This document shows positions 12,560-23,203 of a DNA stretch of 64,000 nt, piece after piece. Under the pieces are notes generated by a model. That model did not search any database, had not been told where the DNA came from, and saw nothing but the letters and a program-made list of their open reading frames with translations. The DNA is from Loripinus fragilis (taxonomy: Eukaryota > Mollusca > Bivalvia > Lucinida > Lucinidae): assembly GCA_964019695.1 (NCBI GenBank), contig OZ026524.1:65417066-65481065 (forward strand). Direction: 5' to 3'. A program made the translations under genes and the position numbers. How positions within the stretch are numbered: the stretch's first letter is position 1; the number at the start of each line of letters is the position of its first letter.

Positions 12560-13716
12560 GAAAACGGAGGAAAATTTCTCTGTTGAAAATTGGAAACATT
12601 TAAGTTATGATGGATATTTATGCTAAGATGGAAATGATAATAAACAGGGTTCTTCATTTTCATCATAGGAAAATGGGCTCTTCATTCTCGCAAAAGGAAA
12701 TTGTTTAATTACCGAACGGAGGAAAATTCCTCTGTTGGAAAATTGGATATATTTTAGGTTTTGACTAGAATGTCAAACAAGTTGGGTTCGGAGTTCTGGA
12801 AGTAACTATAGGAAATTGGCGAACTACTAAACAGAGCAAAATTCCTCTGTTGTAAAGGTCACTCCTTCTATTTATTGTTGATATTCTACAGAATAGAAAA
12901 CGGAGGAAAATTCCTCTGTTGAAAATTGGAAATATTTAAGATATGATGGATATTTATGTTAAGATGGAAATGATAGCAAACCGGTTTCTTCATTTTCATT
13001 AAAGGAAAGTGGGCTCTTAATTCTCCAAATAGGAAATTGTTGAATTACTGAACGGAGGAAAATTCCTCTGTTGGAAAATTGGTAATATTTACGTTATGAC
13101 TAGATGTCAAACAAGTTAGGCTCTCAGTTCTGGAAGTAACTATAGGAAATTGTCGAACTATTGAACAGAGGAAAATTCCTCTGTTGAAAATTGGAAACAT
13201 TTAAGTTATGATTAAGATGGAAATGATAACAAACAGGGTTCTTCATTTTTATTATAGGAAGTGGGCTCTTAATTCTCGCAATAGGAAATTGTTGAATTAC
13301 CAAACGGAGGAAAATTCCTCTGTTGGAAATTGGTAATATTTAAGTTATGACTAGAATGTAAAATAAATCAGTTCTGGACGTTACTATAGGAAATTTTCGA
13401 ACTACTAAACCGAGGAAAATCTCTCTGATGTAAAGGTCACTTCTTTTATATATTGTTGAGATACTGAAAGTAAAATGTAGGAAAATTCCTCTATTCTGAA
13501 ATAAGATGAAAATCTGATTGTGATTAAAGGAAGACTTGTCCCATTGTCAAAACAGAGGAAATTTCCTCTGTTGTAAACCGATTTCTACTTGATATATAAA
13601 TTGATATTTGAACTTTTCTTTAAACTATTAGGGCAAATACACTACTTGGAGCATATTTTAAGGACATCAATTTCTGCATTTTGAGCAGTCACAACAGAGG
13701 AAATTTCCTCTGTTGA
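12560..13716. repeat. Interspersed array of near-palindromic 22-24-mers
   Basis: About eleven copies of a word close to AACGGAGGAAAATTCCTCTG start near 12,563, 12,715, 12,829, 12,899, 13,051, 13,164, 13,303, 13,408, 13,475, 13,551 and 13,692. The last two are exact palindromes around CAGAGGAAATTTCCTCTG, 22 bp at 13,551-13,572 and 24 bp at 13,692-13,715. Spacers of 60-150 bp are themselves a degenerate higher-order repeat of about 340 bp, with recurring GGAAATTGTTGAATTAC and GGGCTCTTMATTCTC segments. The interval is not a simple tandem repeat because the spacer lengths differ. Confidence 0.85.
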
Positions 13717-13950
13717 TAAGAAAAATAAATTACATTGTACCATCATTCTTGTACTCTATAACGATGCAAAACTCAAACATGATTATATCCATATTTATGT
13801 TTTACTATCAAAAAAAGGGAATTCCATCGGAAAATCCCTTTTTATTTCGGAAAGAGTTATATATATATATTGTTTGTTTGTTTTTTTTTGTTTTTTTTTT
13901 TAGAAATGAAGATTCATTGTTTTGATTTTAATAATGCATGTGTATAAATG

Positions 13951-14870
13951 TATACTCAAAGCCAAAAGTAACTTTACACTTTGAACTGTCGAATATATCT
14001 TTACTGCTTTTGAGTTTAACCAAATTTAATATTGCAATGAGTTGCTGGTTCCCGCCCTGTCCTAATTCACGAAAAAAAACTTAGGTAAAGTAAACTTGTT
14101 TCAAGTTATCTGTGCTTTCATTAAAAGCACAAAATCAGCATTTCCTAAAAAAATCCAAAGTACACCTAGGATTTGAACCCCCTATTTTAAGGGCCATCGA
14201 TTGCACTTTAAAAATACTGCAAAACATTCTGTCTCTGACGTATAGTTTGTTCTTGGCAGCATTTTAAAGTTGGTTCACTTTGAAATTATCTCCCTTTGAA
14301 TTAAAACAATAGTAAATTTTAGTCCCTGCTAAAAGCTTTATCTCAGATGGCATAAGGATTTTTTTTACCAGCGATTTGTTGGGACTTCTGCCCTAAATAT
14401 GTGACGAGATAATCTGATAAAAATCCCCACCGGTTTTGAAGAAAACCGGCAAACAATTTCTAATGGGAAATTCCATTGAAAGCATTGTAAAGTTCACAAA
14501 AAGGAGTATGTACGTAAAAACACAACTCTAATTTGTGTTACTCGAAGGGTGATCCAGGCTGATTTGAATTTTAAGCAACAATTCAATAGCCTGTCTTTCA
14601 GACTGGCTCTTTAAAATTAAAAATTGTCCAATTGAAAAGCTACAGTAACACATCAAAAGTGATGTGTTTTGGAAAAGTTTATTTTGCCCCCTTGCTTCTT
14701 TCATAAGGGCATTGTGGTTGCATTTATGACAGCAACAACATGAAATTAAAAGGTCATATGAATAATTGATTGAACTTTATTATGAATTAAACACATTTAA
14801 AATACCACTCACCAGTACCCCGAAAAGGTATATATAATAACAGTGTAAAGTTACTTTTGGCCTTAAGTAT
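13951..14870. mobile_element. TIR element, ~0.9 kb, non-autonomous
   Basis: GCCAAAAGTAACTTTACAC at 13,961-13,979 is matched exactly in reverse complement at 14,844-14,862. The similarity extends outward with mismatches (TATACTCAAA against TATACTTAAG), giving inverted ends of about 30 bp. The interior has no recognised ORF. An 11-bp direct repeat ATGAAGATTCA sits at 13,906-13,916 and 14,871-14,881, but the left one is 35 bp outside the inverted end, so I do not call it a target duplication. Confidence 0.75.
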
Positions 14871-14940
14871 ATGAAGATTCAGATAACTTTTAGGCAATAT
14901 AATAACCAAAAAACTTTCCAACTTGAAGTAAAATTACGTA

Positions 14941-15040
14941 ATGGTTATACCATGGGTTGTCCGCCTGTACGTGGAGATAATCCACGAGCTTTAGTGAGTG
15001 GATTATCTTACGTACCGGTGGATAAACATGGTATAACTAT
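14941..15040. mobile_element. Small palindromic MITE / hairpin
   Basis: GGTTATACCATGGG...GATAATCCAC is followed by a short loop and the inverse GTGGATTATC...CATGGTATAACT, with arms of about 43 bp and a few mismatches. The sequence just right of it (15,045-15,115) matches the reverse complement of about 17,750-17,830, so the hairpin appears inserted into or at the edge of a second repeat family. Confidence 0.7.
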
Positions 15041-15227
15041 TTTATACCACCTACATCAGTGTAGACATTGCACATCACGAGATATTTCTTGCTAAAGTTG
15101 GCAAGGGTGGTATAAATGTATATATTTGTTGTTTTTTCATAGAGAGTGATGTTAATGATTTTCATATTAGGTTGTAAATGTATAAATGTATTCGAGCATG
15201 ATTTTGTCCACGTGCATGCATGCATAC

Positions 15228-15228
<1 letters not shown>

Positions 15229-15292
<64 letters not shown>
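15229..15292. repeat. (GT)n microsatellite
   Basis: About 31 GT units are flanked by alternating purine-pyrimidine CATGCATGCATACGC sequence. Reading frames made only of Cys/Val or His/Thr here are artefacts. Confidence 0.97.
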
Positions 15293-15294
<2 letters not shown>

Positions 15295-15540
15295 CAAGGG
15301 TATATGAACATTTAGCAGCATGCACATGCTCGCATACATGTGTATGTGTACATACATGTACATGCGTATATGCACATTTTGCAATATTCCCACCCAGTAT
15401 TCAAGTTGGCCTTACTCGCTTTGCCTAAACCCCCTGCTACAGTTGAGGTAGATTTCACTTTCTACAGAAACTAAACCGACACAGCTCAAAAACCACTCTG
15501 ACCCAACTAATATGCTGTCCTCTACTTATATGGTTAGAAT

Positions 15541-16582
15541 ACACTCAGCAAAATTTCTAATTGGTCACCTTACATATTTTACGCTAGTTTTCATGCTTCT
15601 ATAAATAAACCAAGGCTTTATCGAAACTCTGCAGGTCATTTCATTTAAAAAATACTGGTACATCTTGCACAGACGATGCTAGAGTAAAGGTACCCTCAAT
15701 TCAAAAAGTCACATTTTTTCTTCAATATAAAATATTCCACAGATACGCTATCCATTCGTATTTTTGTTTGTTTGAAGATGTTTCTTTCTGACTGCTGAGA
15801 CTTAAGACAAACACGCTTCAAATGATTTGCTTCATTCGGACTTCTCGTTTCTGCTGCGTAATAGCATAAAGACAAACACTGCTAGCAGCTAAATCATAGA
15901 AATTCACCTTTATGCATGCAGTTTACATAGGAAGTTCTCACTGTATTGTACGCCTTATTATCTGTGACATTGAATTTTTCAGAGATTATTCATTACTACT
16001 AGACGTCACTGTTCTAGTTTGGAAATTGGGAAACAAATGCAAAGTGTCGTCAAAATGATTTTTTTAAAGTTTTGCATCCAAACCGGAAGTGCACAGCAGC
16101 AGTGAAATATGTTTGTCTTCACAAAATGGATGAATCACGTTCTATCTGCTGGCCTATCTTGTTCAGATAAAATAAAATGCATACGACAATTTTTAGCACC
16201 AGTTAGCACCAGTTAGCACGAATTACTGATAAAGTTCAAAAATCACGAAACATGTGATATTTTAAAAAATGCGTGAAAATTCCACTTTAGTCAAAATTTC
16301 AAGTGTTTGGTGTTTTTTGAAGTCGGCAAGCCCGGTTTATTACCAACTGCACTTAAAATTGATATAAAATTTCACTCAAAACCATTTTTTATCTTAAAAG
16401 CATATCTTTTGCATTTTTAATAAAACAAACTGTGGATTGAAAGACAACTTTTCTGAAAGACCGTTAACTTTTTGCACATTTAATAGCACATGTTTAGGCA
16501 AAAAATAAGTTCAATAATTATAGCGCTTGGTCAGAAATAATGAATCTAAAAAGTGACCAGTTAGAAATTTTGTTCAGTGTAT
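15541..16582. mobile_element. TIR element with TA target, ~1.04 kb
   Basis: The left end is CACTCAGCAAAATTTCTAATTGGTCAC after TA. The right end is its near reverse complement, GTGACCAGTTAGAAATTTTGTTCAGTG, followed by TA. A TA duplication with ends of about 27 bp fits a Tc1/mariner-type non-autonomous element. I found no transposase motif inside. Confidence 0.72.
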
Positions 16583-16589
16583 GTATGTA

Positions 16590-16813
16590 CTGTCCTGCCA
16601 GCCAAGAGTGACAGTGACGTCATGTTTGTTTACAAAGTTAATAGGGACTTAGAATTGATAGCTCACTTGTGTACTTATCCTATCTGCAGGATAGGATTAA
16701 TACATAAGTGATCTCTCGATTCGCTTAAGCTCAAGTCGAATGTACATGTTAATGTTTACTAAACAATTGTAAACAAAATATTACGTCACAGTCACTTTTG
16801 GTTGACACGACGG
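16590..16813. mobile_element. Palindromic MITE family M2, copy 1
   Basis: Ends TGTCCTGCCAGCCAAGAGTGACAGTGACGTCA and its diverged inverse give a fold-back of about 220 bp whose centre reads CTTATCCTATC...GGATAGGATTAATAC. It matches the copy at 19,410-19,633. It lies almost directly against the right end of the preceding TIR element. Confidence 0.8.
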
Positions 16814-17001
16814 TCCATGTAGATTGGAAACCTATGCTAGAAGGTGGCAAAGTCACAGACCATGATTCTAGTGGCAGGGGCTGTCAGAGAATACCAAAAC
16901 TGGGATCGTTCATAGGAAGACACACACATTGTTAAACTATTGTTTGGAATTCAAACTGCATAATGTATTGTTTTAACGGTTCGCCGCTTTTTAGAATATC
17001 A

Positions 17002-17550
17002 AAGTATTACTAGACTTTTCGCTTACTGTAAAGGCGGCGCCTCATGAATGCGTAATTAGGACTAGTCACTCTTACGCATAAGTAAAAACTGAAAAGGAGG
17101 CGTGGTTTTATTCAAAAGTAACTGTATCATCACCTCAGTCATTATTTAGCCCTTTAAACACCAGCAAAATAACTGCATCTGAAAATGTCTATTTAACATA
17201 AGCATAGAGGCAAATATTGTGGACCCAGATCAGACTGCTCCTGTAGGAGCAGTCTGATCTGGGTCCACACTGTTTATTTATGAGGCGTCAAATAATTTAG
17301 TGGACGACAAAAACATACATTTTGTGATAAGGCGCTTGAAGAGTTAATAAATGTGAGTTCAGTGTGTATACGGTTAGGATTTTCATGAAATGCATGCACG
17401 TTTGCGCGGCTCAAATAGCTTATTAACTCTTTACCAAATTATAAATAAAACCTGATTTCCCTTCCTTAGAAGATGAAATAGCCGAACCACACCCAGATAT
17501 GAAAATTAAAGTTGCCGCCTTTACAGTAAGCGAAAAGACAAGTAATACGT
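17002..17550. mobile_element. TIR element family M3 with internal perfect hairpin
   Basis: TACTAGACTTTTCGCTTACTGTAAAGGCGGC near 17,008-17,038 is matched in inverse at about 17,510-17,545. The interior from about 17,146 to 17,520 is repeated at 45,053-45,425. Inside lies a 24-bp perfect inverted pair (17,219-17,242 and 17,245-17,268) separated by only two bases, starting GTGGACCCAGATCAGACTGC. The frame at 17,499-17,741 overlaps the right end and is not a supported gene. Confidence 0.78.
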
Positions 17551-17879
17551 TTTTATATTATCATGTTTCGTATCGTTTCTTTTCCAGTTTATATAATTTT
17601 TTAAGCATTGATTCAGTTTACATTTTCGACATTTTCGCCATTATGCAAATGCCTTTTGTATTCCGAATTCGCTACTACATGTACAAGTGTACTATAATGT
17701 GTTTTAATGTCCAACATATAAGTAATGTTTGTATATTATAGTACTTATACCATCCTTACAGACCTTAGCACGAAATATCTCATGATGTGTAAAGTCTACA
17801 TTAATGTCGGTGTACAACCCATGGTATAACTATTACATAATGCACATGCCTAAGAACTGAGCGGGATGATATCCAATCG

Positions 17880-18290
17880 CTTTATTTGATAGACGCGCGT
17901 TTAGAAATGAATATGAGCGCGGATCTGAGAAAAAGGTCCTAAAGGCATTTCAGCAGTTATTACATAGAGAGATTTGAAAAACATCTAAAATAACAAAATT
18001 TCACATGCTTTAATATTACCACAAAAATGTTTCTAAAGTTTGATGTCCCCAAAGTAGCAAACGTTTTTGATTATATTCAAAATTTTGTATGAGTGATGTT
18101 GCCATGGCAACAATTGGGCCATAACGCCTACAAGGGCCCAAAATGAAGGGTGGATCACTTTAACTACCTATAAAACGACTTGGAAGCTAACATTTCCATA
18201 AAATTTCATTTACATTATAACATAGATAATGCTTGTGAATACATTATATTTGTTAGATGTTTATACTGAGCCTAAAATAACCAGCAAACA
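17880..18290 (+). repeat. Dispersed repeat R3, copy 1
   Basis: This matches 26,640-27,012 in the same orientation. Common blocks are GAGTGCGGATCTGAGAAA-like, ACAAAATTWCACATGCTTTTA-like, GTTTTTGAYTATATT and TTGCCATGGCAACAATT. No coding is seen. Confidence 0.8.
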
Positions 18291-18788
18291 ACTGGAGACC
18301 AGCACTCTGACGTCATATTAGGGTTAACATACTTCTTGACGTCATGTTCCAAACCAGATTATATATGTCGCTTCTAACCTCCATATATCCTTCAAAATTA
18401 AAAATAATTGTTTCGAATTTTCAGGAAATGCTCTAAAGGGGTAGTACTTTACAAACTTAACATGACCTAGGTTTTGATTATCACAACCATAAGGTACCTT
18501 TTGTCATATCCTGGCCCATATTGCTTTACATGGTGGAGCATAATATCATGTTTTTATTGATACGATGTTCTTAATATTTTGCACTTGGTAGCTGGTGCAC
18601 TCACTTCGGGATAAAGCAACTGCATGTACGTATATAGAAAACTTCATTTCGACAACTGATGCATTCTATATGACATTGTGTCTTTGCATGATTTGTTTCT
18701 GTACGTCTCAGTCAACAGCTATGCTACAAAAAGTAACTGTAAGTTGGTAGTATCGATACCATTTCGAAAACAGCATTTTCATCAAGGT

Positions 18789-18908
18789 AAGTAAGGGTGC
18801 AAAGATCAGGAATCGATACAATCAAGTACCACACCTGACCCAGGGTACCAATGGGAAAGTGACAAACTCACAGTAGACACCACAAACGAGAGCCAAGAGG
18901 TCAGCCCT
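18789..18908 (-). repeat. Penelope-associated 3' tail fragment, minus strand
   Basis: Read on the minus strand, this is the terminal part of the tail seen at 28,400-28,527 and 31,720-31,865. It includes GTGGTGTCTACTGTGAGTTTG, the TTTCCCATTGGTACCCTGGG region and GATTGTATCGATTCCTGATC. It has no coding. Confidence 0.75.
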
Positions 18909-19017
18909 CAAGAACACGTTTAAAAGTGTACAACCAAGTGGAATGCCGGAGTGTGCAATTTTTTACAGGTTTCATATTTTGTACATATCTTAAGATTGTG
19001 ACATCGAATTGGAATCT

Positions 19018-19320
19018 ATGGCGAAGATTTGGTACAAGTAGAATGCATTTACTCTTCCAGTGGTTTAGGGTGGTTCTGCCGTTGTTGACTCATTGTTAAT
19101 TGTTGTTCCATTGTTTGTGGGGGTTCTGTGTTTGGTCCTTGTTTTATTCAGTACTTTGTGTCCGTTCTACTTTTGCAGTCATCTTGATGTGGAGGAGAAA
19201 ACTGATTACATTACTTTAATTGTCTTCCTGATGTTTTGTGACGGTGGCTCTTCTTGGCGGTGCCGTAGGTTGGTCTGCAGTGTGTGACTGGTATTTTCTT
19301 ATCATACTCACTTATTTTTG
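19018..19320 (+). repeat. Dispersed repeat family R2, plus-strand copy
   Basis: This starts with GGCGAAGATTTGG, which recurs near 21,342 and (as GGGCAAAGATTTGG) near 32,708. It ends with the GTTGGTCTGCAGTGTGTGA and TCATACTCACT blocks shared with 1,866-2,075 and 34,985-35,300. The 64-aa Leu/Val-rich frame inside is a by-product of T-rich repeat sequence. Confidence 0.65.
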
Positions 19321-19409
19321 TTGTACTATAGTATAATATGGTAGTCATTTTTGTAATAACATCATGATATCATGATTTTTTTAATTTTCAAGCATTGCAT
19401 ACATACTAC

Positions 19410-19633
19410 TGTCGTGCCAACAAAGAGTGACAGTGATGTAATACTTTGTTTAAAATTGCTAAGTAAAACACTAACATGTACACTTCACTTGAGCATATGC
19501 GAATCGATAGTTCACTTGTGTATTAATCCTATCCTGTGGATAGGATTAATACACAAGTAATCTATCGATTCTAAGTCCCTGATAACTCTGTAAACAAAAC
19601 ATGATGTCACTGTCACTCTTTGCTGGCAGGACA
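19410..19633. mobile_element. Palindromic MITE family M2, copy 2
   Basis: The outer ends TGTCGTGCCAACAAAGAGTGACAGTGATGT and the inverse ACATGATGTCACTGTCACTC...GGCAGGACA match copy 1 at 16,590. The centre is a nearly perfect 34-bp stem (19,501-19,534 with 19,538-19,571, two mismatches, loop TGT) containing TATTAATCCTATCC. Confidence 0.85.
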
Positions 19634-19639
19634 ATACTA

Positions 19640-20150
19640 TAGTACAAGCACCTGTGGTTTAATTTCCTTACTCAACAGATATCAATGTACATTTTAACCC
19701 TATGATGCTTCTTTGACGTTCATCATTTATCGAGTTAAATGTATTGACAGCAGTGGTAGATCCAGAGGGGTTTCAGGGGGTTCGAGCGAACCCCATCCCT
19801 GCGTCCCGTTTTTTAATTATCCTATAAAAATGAAATAATCATGTCTCAATGAGTGTATATAAAGGTAAAGTATATTTTTTTCTGAAAATGGGCTGTACAC
19901 TGATAGTTTGATTTGACGTTTATTCTCAAAAGTTTGACGTTTTCAATTACTATTGATTAGAAAAAAGTCGATGGACTGCGTTACTGGTGTTGGTATCATA
20001 TTCGCTGCTATGTAGACAAAAAAATCACCTAAAAGCAGCAGCTGACTTTGCATGATACTGCTGGATGCTGCAATGTGACGTCACAGCAACGTCGCGATAC
20101 GATGCAATCAAATAAACGACAGATCTATGCAAAATTTTAGTTGTACATTA
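19640..20150. other. No gene; one MITE-end-like segment
   Basis: At 19,751-19,800 GTGGTAGATCCAGAGGGG with a run of G resembles the interior of the element at 34,608-34,790 and the ends of the MITEs at 32,368 and 49,688. I see no coding. Confidence 0.45.
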
Positions 20151-20151
20151 A

Positions 20152-20450
20152 AATATGTTCTTAAAAGGGTATCCTTTGGAAGCAAAGACTGCACCAAAGA
20201 ACTGAAACTAGAGTGTGCATATTTCCTGGGCCAGACTAGCTAGTTTCTGCCAATTAGGCTTCATCAGTGACCCTCTAATACTTTCAAAGTTCCACAATGA
20301 AACCCATGATCCCAAAGGACAAGAAAATAAAATCTACACTATAGTGAAGGGCTGGGAGACGTTCTACCGCCGCCACACAGTCCCAGTCACCAGCTGAAGT
20401 GAGGTCAAATATGTTCTTAAAATGGTATCCTTTGGAAGCAAAGACTGCAA
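20152..20450. repeat. 43-bp direct repeat flanking a ~205-bp insert
   Basis: AAATATGTTCTTAAAAGGGT and the following bases (to CTGCA) at about 20,152-20,201 recur almost exactly at 20,408-20,450. The insert contains a 60-codon + frame (20,215-20,397) with KFHNETHDPKGQENKIYTIV, which I do not recognise. It may be a partial tandem duplication or an insertion. Confidence 0.6.
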
Positions 20451-20576
20451 AGCCGGAAGTAGCTTTTCAATCGCATCACATCGTTTACGAGAAAACTGCA
20501 AAATAATGGTGATTCATTTATTAAGTCCTTTAGTATAGGTGAGGATATTCCTCTGGATCATTGCAGTATGAAATAC

Positions 20577-20775
20577 CACACCGGATTGGCTGCAGTCGAA
20601 AACGCTCTTAACAATCGACGAATGCCGATAAAAAACGCTAGAAGCAGTGTTTTCGATTGCCATTTGTCGCCTATCGAGCGGCAAAATGGCAATCGAAAAA
20701 TCTGTTTCTAGCGATTTTTATCTACCTTGAAGTTCGTCGATAGTATTAGTTTTCGATTACCACCTATCCGGTGTG
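20577..20775. mobile_element. Palindromic MITE family M4, copy 1
   Basis: The ends CACACCGGAT and ATCCGGTGTG enclose about 199 bp with long imperfect inverted arms (TCGAAAACG..., AATCGACGAA...) and a central TTTTCGATTGCCATTTGTCG paired with CGGCAAAATGGCAATCGAAAA. A second copy lies at 35,831-36,018 nested in another MITE. Confidence 0.8.
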
Positions 20776-20779
20776 AATA

Positions 20780-21960
20780 CGGTGCTCTTTTTCTTACAAA
20801 GTAGATAACTAAATGCAGTTTAGTATCGCACAGTTTTCTATGAGCAATCATTATTCAAATTGTTGCAGATAATTTTACACGCCATTTCAAAATTCAGGTT
20901 ATGTGTAAACTTCAAATATGTCTGTGTAAAAATAATAAATCATTTAATTGTATTTATGAAATCTTCCATCTTTATCATTCTCTCAACAAATGTAAATTCG
21001 AATGTTTTTTTATCAAAACACAAAAATGTAGTTACTGGTCAGAAAACACCTTGTTTGTCATCCGGTATGGGTCTAAGCGGTTTATACTTGACGGTGGGTC
21101 AGGCCCCTGACACAATGACAACACGGACATAACACTTTCCTCCATGGGTCAGTACCTGGTGTTTGTCTGTGGCTGACCGATTTCTTTTAGCTCTAACAGT
21201 CTGTGAGTTGATAACCTTTTTTGTGTCATCACAGTATGTTAATTGATTTGGTTGTTGCCCTGTGATGATACATTGAATAAATTAGAAAGACTCCACGTAA
21301 GCTGAACTAATTTTGACGTTTTACAATGGCAGAATCTAGGGCGAAGATTTGGCCTGTAAAATTAACCTTTATTTTGCCAACAGGCCACTTTTTAGCCACC
21401 AGTACATGTAGCACTCCTTTGAGGCTCAACGAGCGCTTTTTGGACCACCTGTTTAGTTTTTTTTTTTAGAAAACTTTGCTGCTATTTACATCTTTTAAAA
21501 TTGTTTTCAAAGTAATGAAAAAATCCTTTTTCAACAAGATATATTTGGTCGGGACTCTTTTCGTGAAATGCACAAGGCCTCAGAGGAGACTATAGAAAGG
21601 AATGTCAGTAAAAATTCAACATGCCGTTGCTGTGTCAAGTTTTTCCCCCGCTTTCTATGATTAAACGACGTTCCTGTTGTAAAGGACGTCGTAAACCAGT
21701 ACAGGACGTCGAAAACAATTGCAGTCTTTTGGCAAGTACTAAGAAAATTCGCTTGGCATCCAAAGGGTAAACATATCCCCCTGTCCAGTGGCTTCAGCTG
21801 CTGTCTGTTGCTACCGCCCACTGTACAGTAGGCAGTTACCATCATCTAGCTGGAAAAGAGATTATGGCTGCTTTACTTTGATTTTCTTCTTAATGTGATA
21901 TGGCTGCTATTGTTCCTCGCCCCTTTCTTACGCTGCAAGGGTGCAGCGTGTGTTATTGTC
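20780..21960. other. No supported gene; repeat-like fragments
   Basis: The GGCGAAGATTTGGCC block at about 21,341 marks a fragment of repeat family R2. The minus-strand frame at 21,531-21,845 (104 aa) has no family resemblance and only short codon runs. Nothing else is recognised. Confidence 0.45.
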
Positions 21961-21967
21961 TAACGCA

Positions 21968-22241
21968 GTGGGTGCATAAAAAGGGAGTAAGTATGACCCT
22001 GGTCATACTTACTCCCTTTTTATGCGCCCACTGTAGGTCATACTTATTTCCTTTTTTATGCACCAACTGTAGGTCATACTTACTCCCTTTTTATGCACCC
22101 ACTGTAGGTCATACTTACTCCCTTTTTATGCTCCCACTGTAGGTCATACTTACTCCCTTTTATGCTCCCACTGTAGGTCATGCTTATTACCTTTTTACAC
22201 ACCCACTGTAGGTCATACTTACTCCCTTTTATGCATCCATT
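21968..22241. repeat. 35-bp minisatellite with an inverted first unit
   Basis: Six to seven direct copies of a unit close to TAGGTCATACTTACTCCC plus TTTTTATGCACCCACTG run from about 22,000, spaced 34-36 bp (unit starts 22,034, 22,070, 22,105, 22,140, 22,174 and 22,209). The first element is inverted: GTGGGTGCATAAAAAGGGAG at 21,969-21,988 pairs with the next unit, leaving a hairpin of about 30-bp arms with almost no loop. Confidence 0.9.
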
Positions 22242-22292
22242 GCATTAGACAGACGTTGATTTATGCCACATTTTAAAGAAAATTGAGCCGCG

Positions 22293-22514
22293 ACATGAGT
22301 TTCCAACAATGTGGCATTATGACATGAATAGACTTAGACGAGCCTGTGCAGCCTCCTTTTAAGCGTAAAAGCTGCAAATAATGTTCGGTCAGTAGCTTAC
22401 ATGTAACAGTCAAAGAATATTCAAGCGACTAGCAAAGGGTCTGATCAGACTGCGCGTATACGCAGGCTGGTCTGAGCTTTTGCTGGGCGCACATGCCAGA
22501 TTGTTGGAAATCTC
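22293..22514. mobile_element. Palindromic MITE family M1, copy 2
   Basis: Ends ACATGAGTTTCCAACAATGTGGCAT and CATGCCAGATTGTTGGAAATCTC. The interior is in the orientation opposite to the 8,217 copy and includes GGTCTGATCAGACTGCGCG and CAGTAGCTTACATG. Confidence 0.82.
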
Positions 22515-22629
22515 CGGCGACCGAATTTACAACATATTCTGTACTTTGCAAAGCCAACAAATCAGCAATGTTCATTCTATACGATGAGACAACACATCTT
22601 GCGAAGTCTCGCATCAATCCGGGAAGCAG

Positions 22630-22990
22630 TTTTTGCTTTATCTCCCTTTGATATCTTGATTTATATATTCTAGGAGTTGATGCATGGATAAGTTAGAGGT
22701 CTTTTACGCAAACCGCTATGTGTCTTGATCCACATCTGAACTTAGGGTGAGGCTTGCGTGCCGTTAAAACACTTTAAGCCCTCCAGTAAAATATTTTTAC
22801 TGACCGTTCCAAGGCGGTACCTTTTTTGTGGATCATTTGTGTTATTTATGTCTTGTGTTTATCATGATTATCCGTCTGTTCATTGACGCCTTGTGGTCAC
22901 CTGAAGGAAAAGGGGATGGCATTCGTCGGAGGTCGCCATGGATTTTAGAGGTACATAATGTACACTGTTTGCACGGTAGGGCATTTATTG
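22630..22990 (+). repeat. Penelope-associated 3' tail, solo copy
   Basis: This aligns with 28,120-28,400: TTTGCTTTATCTCC, GTTGATGCATGGATAAGTTAG, the TTTAAGCCCTCCAGT block, and TTTTACTGACCGTTCCAAGG followed by CGGTAC. It lacks the RT coding part seen at 27.0-27.9 kb, so it is a solo terminal-repeat-like fragment. Confidence 0.78.
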
Positions 22991-23203
22991 CTCTAAAGTA
23001 TTTCTGGGCGCCAGGTATCTAAGTCGTAAACATTGCAATATAGGGGAAATATCAAAAATAGGTTCTAGGTTGCTTTTAAGATATATCCTCTTTTCTGATT
23101 TGGGGATGTTTTTGCAATTGACACGCTTACTTTACATGTTAAGGCTAACGTGCAAACCAACCTGCGCAATCTGATCTGCAGCTTTTCTTTCGACGCATAT
23201 ATA

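Noticed and set aside
13906..14881. ATGAAGATTCA direct repeat as target duplication of the TIR element
   Set aside because: The left copy is about 35 bp outside the inverted end, so it does not flank the element on both sides.
15037..15428. Protein frames rich in His/Thr or Cys/Val across the GT tract
   Set aside because: Pure consequences of the dinucleotide repeat; no flanking coding signal.
21531..21845. 104-aa minus-strand frame as a gene
   Set aside because: No recognised motif, no splice or start context of note, and repeat-rich surroundings. It may be chance.
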